A stretch of 5,565 bases of DNA from Candidatus Eiseniibacteriota bacterium (GCA_014729455.1 WJJW01000385.1:1-5565); one strand, 5' to 3'; numbered from the stretch's first letter, positions 1 through 5,543 are shown. Program-made: numbers and translations. The notes: generated by a model from the sequence alone, not told the origin.

Positions 1-903
1 GGGAGTCCGCAGCACGCCGCCTAGGAAGATCCCGATCGCCGCGGAAGCGAGCCCGAGGGCGAGAATCAGGGCCCCCAGCGCGAGCGGATCGGGCCCCCAC
101 CAGACCCCGAACACGAGCCACCCGACGAGAACCAGAAGCGACGCCTGGACGACCGCGATCCCCACCAGGCCGAGGATCTTGCCGGTCAGGAGCCGCCCGA
201 AGCCGACCGGCAGGGTCGCGAGCCGGAGCAGGAGACGCCCTTGCCGCTCCTGGGTGAGGATCACCGCACCGGTGATCGTCGTGTTCATCAACAGGAAGAG
301 GACCAGCATCGATTGCGCGCTCCCGGAGAAGCCGGTCGGCACCGTCCGGCCGCGGCCGGCGGTCCGCACTTCGGCCCGGATCGCATCCGGCCGATCGATC
401 TCCTCCTCGAGCCGCGCGTGGAAGTCCGGATCCTCGAGCGGTAGAACCGTTCCGTCCGCCGTGTCGACCGCCGCCAGAACGGTCAGCATCCGCGCGATCG
501 CCTGGTACAGGTGGACCTCGACGGCGAAGTCGGCGTTGCTCCACCGGTCCCCGCGCTGGACGAACGGCAGTCCGACCCGCCCGGATCCGGCGAGGCTGTC
601 GGAGAATCCGGCGGGAATCGTCAGATGCCGTCCGGTCACCAGTCCCGTGTCCGCGACCGCGGCCCCGATCCGCTCGATGGCGAGATCCTCGTGCGCGAGG
701 AGGTCGACGAACCGGTCGGCGAGGACCCTCTCGTCGCGATCGATCACGGTGAGCCCGAGGGTCCAGTCGCCGCCTTCGTAGCGGAACATCTGCCCGAAGA
801 GGCCGATGAACGCGACCGGCATGATCAACATCCAGAAGAGGGACGCCTTGTCGCGCAGCTCTCCGCGCAGGAGCACGCCGGCGATGGTCAGGACGGCGCG
901 CAT
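1..903 (-). CDS. ABC-2 type transporter permease, second subunit (3' end cut by window edge)
   Basis: This is a membrane subunit of an ABC exporter. The reading frame opens at the ATG at 903-901 and stays open for 301 codons to base 1, so its C-terminus lies outside the window. The product starts MRAVLTIAGVLLRGEL. A first membrane helix lies at about residues 21-38 (SLFWMLIMPVAFIGLFG), followed by an extracytoplasmic domain at about 40-195. Further hydrophobic segments lie at about 198-216, 243-266 and 273-297. After the second segment comes the ABC-2 hallmark stretch TQERQGRLLLRLATLP (about 217-232), which resembles the E-R-x-x-G-T-L-x-x-L-x-x-x-P element of this family. Its ATG is three bases after the stop of the upstream permease, so translation is probably coupled; a G-rich stretch at the end of that gene can act as ribosome-binding site. 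It is likely the partner of the 907-2160 permease. Substrate is unknown. Confidence 0.88.
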   Translation of the reverse strand, partial: MRAVLTIAGVLLRGELRDKASLFWMLIMPVAFIGLFGQMFRYEGGDWTLGLTVIDRDERVLADRFVDLLAHEDLAIERIGAAVADTGLVTGRHLTIPAGFSDSLAGSGRVGLPFVQRGDRWSNADFAVEVHLYQAIARMLTVLAAVDTADGTVLPLEDPDFHARLEEEIDRPDAIRAEVRTAGRGRTVPTGFSGSAQSMLVLFLLMNTTITGAVILTQERQGRLLLRLATLPVGFGRLLTGKILGLVGIAVVQASLLVLVGWLVFGVWWGPDPLALGALILALGLASAAIGIFLGGVLRTP

Positions 904-906
904 CGC

Positions 907-2160
907 CTAGCCACCCCCCGCGTAGCGGCGCTGGAATCTCAGGATCGCGGTCCCGCTGAAGAGGACGCCGAGAACGAGAAGGATCGCGACGTGCGGCACC
1001 AGGTCGGCGACGCCGGCCGACTCCATCAGCAGGTCGCGATACCCCTCGCCTCCCCAGTAGGTGAGCGTGAACGGGGCGATCTTGCGGACGAACTCGGGCA
1101 GCATGTTCACCGGCACCCACGATCCCCCGACCATCGCCATCACCATGACGAGGATGCTGCCGATCGCCGAGCCGGTCTTCTCCGACCGTGAGAGCGACTG
1201 GATCAAAGCCGCGAACCCGGTCGCGCAGAGCGCCAGGGCGATCGAGTGCAGCAGGAAACCGAGCCACGAGATCCGGCCCGGGATCCAGATCGCCGCGATG
1301 ATCCCGAGGATCAGGATGCTGAGGAGCGAGACGACAGCGGTCGCCCCGACCTTGCCGAGAACGACGGCCCCGGCCGGGACCGGGGCGATCATCTGGCGCG
1401 CGAGGGTCCGGTGGGCGTCTTCGCGCTGCACGTCGGTCATGCTGACGAGGGCGAGCATCAGCAGCGCGAAGACCGCCATGCCGGGAAGAACGAACGCGGC
1501 GACGTCGAACGCGCCCATGCTCTCTCCCTGCGCCTCGTCCTCGACCTCGGGCTTCTCCAGTTCGATCGCGGGCGGGAACGCGTAGCGCCCGATCCCTTCC
1601 ATGCGGCGGTTGATCCCGACGGAGAGATCGCTGATGAACGCGTCGCTCGGCGGCGCATCTCCGGTCGCCGTCGCGCGGATCTCGGCGATCGGATCCCCCA
1701 GCAGATGCATCCCCGAAGAACCGAGGCGCGCGAGGACCGAGGCGAAGTGCTCGACGATCTGCGGCTTGATCGACTCCGCGGGATTCTTGATCACTTCCAG
1801 CGCGACGGTTTCCCCGGCGAGCAAGCTGTCGGTGAACTCCGGTGGGATCCGGATCACGGCCGAGACTTCGTTCGATTCGATCTTGCGGATCGCGGAGAGC
1901 GAGTCGACCTGCTGCACGTCGAACCGCAAGGGGATCATCTCCTGGGAGAAGCTCGAGCGGATCAGGCGGCCGACGATCCCGCCGTCGTCGTCGACCAACG
2001 CGATGCGGATCGGCGTCAGGTCGCCTCCCCCGAAGACGAGTCCGATCAACAGCGAGAAGACGACCGGGAAGAGGATCATCACGACCGCCGCGAGCGGCGC
2101 GCGGAGCTTTCGCAAGAGGTCCTTGCGCAGAACCGCCAGCAGCGCCCCGCCGAACCGCAT
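907..2160 (-). CDS. ABC-2 type transporter permease, first subunit (NatB/YbhS-like)
   Basis: This 417-residue inner-membrane permease has the ABC-2 (ABC2_membrane_3) layout. A cytoplasmic N-terminus with basic residues (RKDLLRKLR) is followed by membrane helix 1 at about 22-45. A large extracytoplasmic domain spans about 46-215 and ends in an acidic stretch (EKPEVEDEAQGE). Five hydrophobic segments follow at about 219-241, 266-293, 298-320, 331-350 and 386-407, and then a short basic tail (FQRRYAGGG). Between the second and third helices lies VQREDAHRTLARQMIAPV (244-261), the coupling region typical of the family, followed by a GK pair. The ATG lies on the base after the TAG of the ATPase gene. 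A GGGAG about 12 bases upstream could be its ribosome-binding site, but coupling to the ATPase is more likely. Homologues include drug, sodium and lipid exporters, so the substrate is open. Confidence 0.92.
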   Translation of the reverse strand: MRFGGALLAVLRKDLLRKLRAPLAAVVMILFPVVFSLLIGLVFGGGDLTPIRIALVDDDGGIVGRLIRSSFSQEMIPLRFDVQQVDSLSAIRKIESNEVSAVIRIPPEFTDSLLAGETVALEVIKNPAESIKPQIVEHFASVLARLGSSGMHLLGDPIAEIRATATGDAPPSDAFISDLSVGINRRMEGIGRYAFPPAIELEKPEVEDEAQGESMGAFDVAAFVLPGMAVFALLMLALVSMTDVQREDAHRTLARQMIAPVPAGAVVLGKVGATAVVSLLSILILGIIAAIWIPGRISWLGFLLHSIALALCATGFAALIQSLSRSEKTGSAIGSILVMVMAMVGGSWVPVNMLPEFVRKIAPFTLTYWGGEGYRDLLMESAGVADLVPHVAILLVLGVLFSGTAILRFQRRYAGGG

Positions 2161-3090
2161 CTAGTCGCGCAGCTCCCGTCCGGTCAGCTTGATGAAGAGG
2201 TTCTCGAGGCTCGGCTCCTTCATCGCGATCTCGGCCACGTCCAGGTCGGCCCGGAGAAGCCGCGAGAGCAGCTCGCTGGCGCCGGCCGCCTCTCCCGAGG
2301 TGGCGACCATCGCGAGATTCTCCTCGAGCGAGACGATCCGCGCGTCGCTCTCCGCGCGGATCGCGTCCTGGATCTGCTCGGGGTTGAACCGTCCTTTCAG
2401 CGTCAGCACCGTCCCCTCGCCGACGCGGGCACGCAGCTCGGAGATCGTCCCCTCCGCCAGGATCCGGCCGTGGTCCATGATCCCCACCCGATCGCAGAGC
2501 GTCTCGGCCTCCTCGAGGTAGTGCGTGGTATAGAGGACCGCGGTTCCTTCCTTCTGCACCTCGCGGACCACGTCGAGGATATGGATCCGCGCCTGGGGAT
2601 CGATCCCGACGGTCGGCTCATCGAGCAGGAGGGCCTTCGGCCGGCTCACCAGACCGATCGCGAGATTCAGCCGGCGCTTCATCCCGCCGGAGAATTTCTT
2701 GCTCGCCTGCTTGGCGTTCGACGCGAGGCCGACCCGGTCGAGCGCCTCGTCGACGCGCCGCCGCTTCTCCTCTCCGGAGATCCCGTGCAGGGAGGCGAAG
2801 TAGCTCAGGTTTTCCCGTGCGGAGAGCGTGTCGTAGATGGCCGTCTCCTGCGGGACGACCCCCAGCGATCGCCGTGCCCGGATCGGGTCGCTGCCGACGT
2901 CGACGCCGTCGACGACCGCGCGGCCGGCGCTCGGCTTCAGCAGGCCGGTGATGCAGGAAATCGTGGTCGTCTTTCCCGCCCCGTTCGGGCCGAGCAGGCC
3001 GTAGATCTCCCCCGGCTGCACCTGGAAGGAGATCCCGTCCACCGCGCGCGTCGCGCCGAAGCTCTTGCTCAGATTCTCGACATCGATCAT
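2161..3090 (-). CDS. ABC transporter ATP-binding protein (ABC-2 exporter type)
   Basis: This is the cytoplasmic ATPase that drives the two permeases encoded behind it. From the chosen start (MIDVENLSKSFG) it has 309 residues, normal for this family. All nucleotide-binding motifs are visible: Walker A GPNGAGKT at 34-41, Q-loop Gln81 (VVPQE), signature FSGGM at 133-137, Walker B ALLLDE at 153-158, D-loop GIDP at 162-165 and switch His190 (TTH). Residues from about 215 to 309 form the extra C-terminal domain common in NatA/CcmA-like exporters, ending in the typical EPSLENLFIKLTGRELRD. The frame stays open for 44 more codons upstream (to 3222). That extension does not look like protein of this family and runs over the divergent promoter region. 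The ATG at 3090 has a G-rich ribosome-binding site five bases upstream and fits the family N-terminus, so I use it. It is intact. Confidence 0.95.
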   Translation of the reverse strand: MIDVENLSKSFGATRAVDGISFQVQPGEIYGLLGPNGAGKTTTISCITGLLKPSAGRAVVDGVDVGSDPIRARRSLGVVPQETAIYDTLSARENLSYFASLHGISGEEKRRRVDEALDRVGLASNAKQASKKFSGGMKRRLNLAIGLVSRPKALLLDEPTVGIDPQARIHILDVVREVQKEGTAVLYTTHYLEEAETLCDRVGIMDHGRILAEGTISELRARVGEGTVLTLKGRFNPEQIQDAIRAESDARIVSLEENLAMVATSGEAAGASELLSRLLRADLDVAEIAMKEPSLENLFIKLTGRELRD

Positions 3091-3095
3091 CCCAT

Positions 3096-3102
3096 CCCCC
3101 TC
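3096..3102 (-). promoter_or_regulatory. Ribosome-binding site of the ABC ATPase gene
   Basis: GAGGGGG on the minus strand lies five bases before the ATG at 3090. It is not a perfect Shine-Dalgarno sequence, but together with the family N-terminus it decides for this start over the upstream in-frame ATG at 3222. Another ATG at 3095-3093 overlaps the spacer but is out of frame and runs straight into a TGA. Confidence 0.6.
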
Positions 3103-3114
3103 GATCCGCCTCGC

Positions 3115-3123
3115 AGGATAACA
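3115..3123 (-). promoter_or_regulatory. Candidate extended -10 promoter element of the ABC exporter operon
   Basis: On the minus strand the sequence reads TGTTATCCT, that is TG-n-TATCCT, an extended -10 form with four of six matches to TATAAT. No good -35 hexamer is seen at 16-18 bases, which is tolerated with extended -10 promoters. Transcription would start near 3108, giving a leader of about 18 bases that just includes the ribosome-binding site. It is assigned by motif and position only. Confidence 0.4.
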
Positions 3124-3168
3124 GATCCGGAGCGGCACCGCCGATCCCGCGTTCGACCGGCGGCGGCG

Positions 3169-3177
3169 TGTTAGACT
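3169..3177 (+). promoter_or_regulatory. Candidate extended -10 promoter element of nadA
   Basis: TGTTAGACT on the plus strand is TG-n-TAGACT, again an extended -10 form, with four of six matches to TATAAT in very GC-rich surroundings. No -35 element with normal spacing is visible; TTCGAC at 3152-3157 is only about 14 bases away. The expected start near 3184 would give a leader of about 58 bases that contains the hairpin at 3186-3227. Confidence 0.42.
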
Positions 3178-3185
3178 GGAAGGTC

Positions 3186-3227
3186 GTGCGGCGCGGCGGC
3201 CGGCTTCGTCGATCGCCGGCACCGCAC
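3186..3227 (+). other. GC-rich two-part hairpin in the nadA leader
   Basis: GTGCGG (3186-3191) can pair with CCGCAC (3222-3227). Inside it, GCCGGC (3199-3204) can pair with GCCGGC (3215-3220) around a ten-base loop. The two stems are separated by seven bases on one side and one on the other. The structure ends three bases before the GAAGGAG ribosome-binding site (3231-3237), so it could affect initiation. In DNA this GC-rich, six-base pairings can arise by chance, so a regulatory role is only inferred. Confidence 0.35.
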
Positions 3228-3241
3228 GGGGAAGGAGCGAG

Positions 3242-4186
3242 ATGCACGGATCGATCGACGTCGGGCTGGACCTCTTCGCGGAAATCGAGCGCCTTCGGCA
3301 GGAGAAGAAGGCGGTGATCCTGGCCCACTTCTACCAGGAGGGGGAGATCCAGGACATCGCCGATCACGTCGGGGACAGTCTCGCCCTCGCGCAGGCGGCC
3401 GCCCGGACCGACGCGGAGATGATCGCCTTCTCCGGGGTCCACTTCATGGCCGAGACGGCGAAGATCCTCAATCCGGACAAACCGGTCGTCGTCCCCGATC
3501 TGGAGGCGGGCTGCTCCCTGGCGGACGGCTGTCCGCCGGAACTCTTCTCGCGGTTCCTGGAGCGGTACCCGGACCACGTCGTGATCAGCTACATCAATTG
3601 CTCGGCGGCGGTGAAGGCGATGAGCGACCTGATCTGCACCTCCTCGAACGCGGAGAAGATCGTCCGTTCGGTTCCCGAGGAGAAGGGGATCGTCTTCGCC
3701 CCGGACCAGCACCTCGGGCGCTATCTGATCCGGAAGACCGGACGCGACATGGTCCTCTGGCCGGGATCCTGCGAGGTGCACGAGCTGTTCTCCGAGAAGA
3801 AGATCGTCCAGCTCCGGCTGCATCATCCCGACGCGAAGATCATCGCCCACCCGGAATGCGTCGAGGCGGTGCTCCGGCACGCCGACCACGTCGGGTCGAC
3901 GAGCTCCCTGCTCCGCTTCGTGGAGGAGGACGACGCGGAGAGCTACATCGTGGCGACCGAGCCGGGGATCATCCACCAGATGCGGAAGCGGGCGCCCGAG
4001 AAGCGGTACCTCCCCGCGCCGTCGGACTCGACGTGCGCGTGCAACGAGTGTCCGTACATGCGCAAGAACACGATCGAGAAGCTCTACCTCTGTCTCCGGG
4101 ACGGGATCCCGGAGGTGACGGTCGAGCCGGAGATCGCCGAGCGGGCGCTCGTCCCGATCCGGCGGATGCTCGATCTCTCGCGCTGA
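3242..4186 (+). CDS. nadA: Quinolinate synthase NadA
   Basis: NadA is a cytoplasmic [4Fe-4S] enzyme that condenses iminoaspartate with dihydroxyacetone phosphate to quinolinate, the second step of de novo NAD synthesis from aspartate. The 314-residue product is full length for the compact bacterial form. It has the three-part NadA pattern: AHFYQ at 28-32, GDSLALAQ at 44-51, MAETAKIL at 69-76, AGCSLADGC at 89-97, SYINCSAAVKA at 116-126, WPGSCEVH at 173-180, HPEC at 203-206 and GST at 218-220. The likely cluster ligands are Cys91, Cys177 and one cysteine of the C-terminal group Cys265/Cys267/Cys270; by its CPYM context Cys270 best matches the known third ligand. His29, Tyr31, Ser46, Tyr117, Asn119, His203 and Glu205 fit substrate-binding positions known in the family. 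The start has GAAGGAG at 3231-3237, four bases from the ATG. nadB and nadC are not in the window. Confidence 0.97.
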   Translation: MHGSIDVGLDLFAEIERLRQEKKAVILAHFYQEGEIQDIADHVGDSLALAQAAARTDAEMIAFSGVHFMAETAKILNPDKPVVVPDLEAGCSLADGCPPELFSRFLERYPDHVVISYINCSAAVKAMSDLICTSSNAEKIVRSVPEEKGIVFAPDQHLGRYLIRKTGRDMVLWPGSCEVHELFSEKKIVQLRLHHPDAKIIAHPECVEAVLRHADHVGSTSSLLRFVEEDDAESYIVATEPGIIHQMRKRAPEKRYLPAPSDSTCACNECPYMRKNTIEKLYLCLRDGIPEVTVEPEIAERALVPIRRMLDLSR

Positions 4187-4198
4187 GGGAGGAGCGAG

Positions 4199-4396
4199 AT
4201 GGCCGCGTTCCTGATCTGGTTGATCCTGCTGGTGGTCTGCTGGCCCCTGGCTCTGCTCTCGTTGCTGCTCTATCCGATCGTCTGGCTGCTGCTGATCCCG
4301 TTCCGCCTTCTCGGAATCGCCGTCTCCGGCGTCCTCGCCCTGCTGCGCGCGATCATCCTCTTCCCCGCACGGATTCTCCGCGGTCCCGCACATTAA
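4199..4396 (+). CDS. Small hydrophobic membrane protein of unknown function, co-transcribed with nadA
   Basis: I do not recognise a named family. The 65-residue product (begins MAAFLIWLILLVVCWPLALL) is almost wholly hydrophobic. One long membrane segment or tight hairpin lies at about 3-35, a second hydrophobic stretch at about 38-49 and a third at about 51-57. The only charged residues are four arginines (36, 50, 58, 61), with one histidine at the end. Prolines recur in a pattern of hydrophobic residue-P-x-x-x-L: WPLALL, YPIVWL, IPFRLL and FPARIL. The gene starts 12 bases after the nadA stop. GGGAGGAG lies four bases before its ATG, and the GGAGCGAGATG context matches that of nadA. Good ribosome-binding site, operon position and non-random composition argue that it is real. 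Four basic residues and prolines at helix breaks suggest membrane-surface helices, but a link to NAD metabolism is not shown. The last 44 bases overlap the antisense SnoaL-like remnant. Confidence 0.8.
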   Translation: MAAFLIWLILLVVCWPLALLSLLLYPIVWLLLIPFRLLGIAVSGVLALLRAIILFPARILRGPAH

Positions 4397-4688
4397 GCAC
4401 CGACGTTCCCCGGACGGAGGGGATGATGGCGGCCGCCGAAGGCGGGAACGAACTGCCGGCGATCCGTCCCCCGGAGAGCCGGTAGAGGGTCATCCCCATG
4501 AACTCGACCCGGCGTGCGGTCGCCGCGATCCCCAGATACTCCCCTCGATGGAGTCCGTGGACCTGGAAACGGACGGCAACCCGATCCCCTTCGCTGACCG
4601 TCGTCTCGACTGTCGGCTCCGTTTCGTCGAACGCGCGATCGAGCGCCCGGCCGTGGTGCGGTTCATCGAATGCCCGGATCTCCTCCTC
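4353..4688 (-). pseudogene. SnoaL-like domain remnant, no start codon, in frame behind the metallo-beta-lactamase gene
   Basis: On the minus strand, directly after the TGA at 4691-4689, the same frame stays open for 111 codons to a TGA at 4355-4353. Residues about 16-80 look like the second half of a SnoaL-like (polyketide cyclase/ester cyclase, NTF2-like) domain: VSEGDRVAVRFQVHG at 31-45, HRGEYLGIAATARRVEF at 47-63 and MTLYRLSGGRIAGS at 66-79. These match the familiar pattern EGDRV-x-x-R-x-x-x-x-G-THRGE-LGI-x-x-T-G-R-V-x-F-x-G-x-x-x-Y-R-x-x-x-GKI. The N-terminal helices of a normal domain of about 130 residues are missing, as is the usual C-terminal E-W-D-x-x-G-L-x-x-Q-L end. Residues 81-111 look random and run into the end of the opposite gene. 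No ATG, GTG or TTG occurs in frame before Met64. I therefore read it as a decayed gene, truncated at both ends. A readthrough product or a non-AUG start is possible but less likely. Confidence 0.68.
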
Positions 4689-5489
4689 TCACGCTTCCAC
4701 GCCCGTCATCATCCGCTCGATCGCCGCCTGATCCGGTCCGACGAAGGGTCCGGCCGTTCGGGCGGAGGCGAGGTGAGCGATCAGGGTCTCGGTCATCCCG
4801 GCCGCGGGTGGCAGGTGGCTGCTCAGAACCAGCTTCGGATCCAGGGAGCGGACCTCCGCCAGGGTCTCCGTGAAGAGGCGCTCGTCGACCTGGTGCAACC
4901 ACGGAGCGTCGACCGTCGTCCAGGTCACGAGGCCGTCGCGCAGGGTATCTGGCGCGAGATCGTTCGCGCTCTCGGCCGGGGCGGCGAGCAGGGCTCCGAA
5001 GCAGTCGGCACTGAACAACGTGCCGGTCTTCTTGTCGAACGGCCCGGTCGTCTCGGGCGCATCGAACGTCGGCGGGCGGACCGCCGTGATCCGCCGGTCG
5101 CCCAGATCCAGGCTCTGCCCGGGATTGAGCAGATAGACGCGATCGAGGGGCAGACCGTGCAGCCCCATCTTCCCCATTCCCAGATAGGTGGTGACGACGC
5201 GCGCCTGCGGCGCCTCTTCGAGGACCGCCGCCAGGTTTCCGAGATGGTCGGGATCGGTGTGCGTGATCCAGATCCAGCGGAGATCCCGCGGATCGATCGT
5301 CGATCGGAGTCGATCGAGGAAGTCGCTCCGGAGGCCGGCCAGTCCGGTATCGATGAGCATCGGCTGAGCGGCCCGCACGAGGAACGCGTTGACCGGAAGA
5401 ACGCCGAAACCGGGAACCGGAAGAAGCGCGGAGAGCATGTCCGTCTCGGGGCCTACGTTGCGCGGCTCGAGCATCGAGGGTCCGTTCAT
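4689..5489 (-). CDS. MBL-fold metallo-hydrolase, diiron ODP/FprA-like, stand-alone
   Basis: This 266-residue soluble protein has the metallo-beta-lactamase fold. In order it shows LIDTG at 45-49, the metal motif THTDPDHLGN at 76-85 (His77, Asp79, Asp81, His82), AVRPPTFDAPETTG at 136-149, TGTLFSADCFGA at 155-166 with the bridging Asp162, and LSSHLPP at 222-228 with His225. The motif set is that of the oxygen-binding diiron branch (ODP, as in flavodiiron FprA). It lacks a flavodoxin domain and, as far as I can see, the middle histidine (His147 in FprA), since RPPTFD stands there. Activity could be redox/sensing or hydrolytic; no substrate can be named. There is no signal peptide, so it is probably cytoplasmic. 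The ATG at 5489 has GAGGAG six bases upstream. Met6 and Met18 are weaker starts without such a site. The gene is intact and is followed in frame by the SnoaL-like remnant, perhaps an ancient operon partner. Confidence 0.88.
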   Translation of the reverse strand: MNGPSMLEPRNVGPETDMLSALLPVPGFGVLPVNAFLVRAAQPMLIDTGLAGLRSDFLDRLRSTIDPRDLRWIWITHTDPDHLGNLAAVLEEAPQARVVTTYLGMGKMGLHGLPLDRVYLLNPGQSLDLGDRRITAVRPPTFDAPETTGPFDKKTGTLFSADCFGALLAAPAESANDLAPDTLRDGLVTWTTVDAPWLHQVDERLFTETLAEVRSLDPKLVLSSHLPPAAGMTETLIAHLASARTAGPFVGPDQAAIERMMTGVEA

Positions 5490-5524
5490 TTCTATCTCCT
5501 CTGCCGGAAGTGGATTGGCGACTC

Positions 5525-5543
5525 GGGGGTGCGGCGCACCCCC
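5525..5543. repeat. Perfect 8-bp inverted repeat with 3-base loop upstream of the MBL gene
   Basis: GGGGGTGC (5525-5532) and GCACCCCC (5536-5543) are perfect inverted copies around GGC. The repeat lies 36 bases before the metallo-beta-lactamase start. On the minus strand it follows TGA triplets in two frames (5564-5562 and 5553-5551), so it could terminate a gene ending just outside the window. No T-run follows on either strand, so intrinsic termination is not supported. It may instead be a leader hairpin or a protein-binding site. The rest of 5490-5565 shows only the ribosome-binding site at 5496-5501. Confidence 0.5.

Noticed and set aside
179..1191. Plus-strand open frames opposite the second permease
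   Set aside because: Both overlap the real minus-strand permease frame, which has membrane helices and the ABC-2 motif. Their products are arginine- or acid-rich shadows.
1246..3174. Long open frame of 642 codons on the plus strand
   Set aside because: It lies fully antisense to the ATPase and first permease. Its product is a low-complexity string rich in R, D, E and P, typical of a shadow frame in GC-rich DNA.
3091..3222. 44-residue N-terminal extension of the ABC ATPase
   Set aside because: The extension is arginine-rich, does not resemble the family, overlaps the divergent promoters and lacks a ribosome-binding site at 3222.
3178..3241. NAD-responsive riboswitch (nadA motif) in front of nadA
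   Set aside because: The leader is short and does not contain the conserved loop sequences I remember for that RNA class; only a plain GC-rich hairpin is visible.
2618..4393. Open frame of 591 codons on the minus strand
   Set aside because: It is antisense to nadA and then runs through the ATPase in a wrong frame. The composition is shadow-like, and NadA on the other strand is certain.
4407..4423. TCCCC/GGGGA hairpin after the small membrane gene as an intrinsic terminator
   Set aside because: It has only five base pairs, a seven-base loop and no T-run on the 3' side.
4489..4666. ATG at 4666-4664 as the start of the SnoaL-like gene
   Set aside because: It is in a different frame from the SnoaL-like residues and gives an arginine/serine-rich product that soon stops.
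4689..4691. TGA as a selenocysteine codon or a reassigned codon joining MBL and SnoaL parts
   Set aside because: No selenocysteine-insertion hairpin is evident, the residue is not at a catalytic position, the domain behind it is only half present, and other genes here use TGA as a normal stop (nadA).
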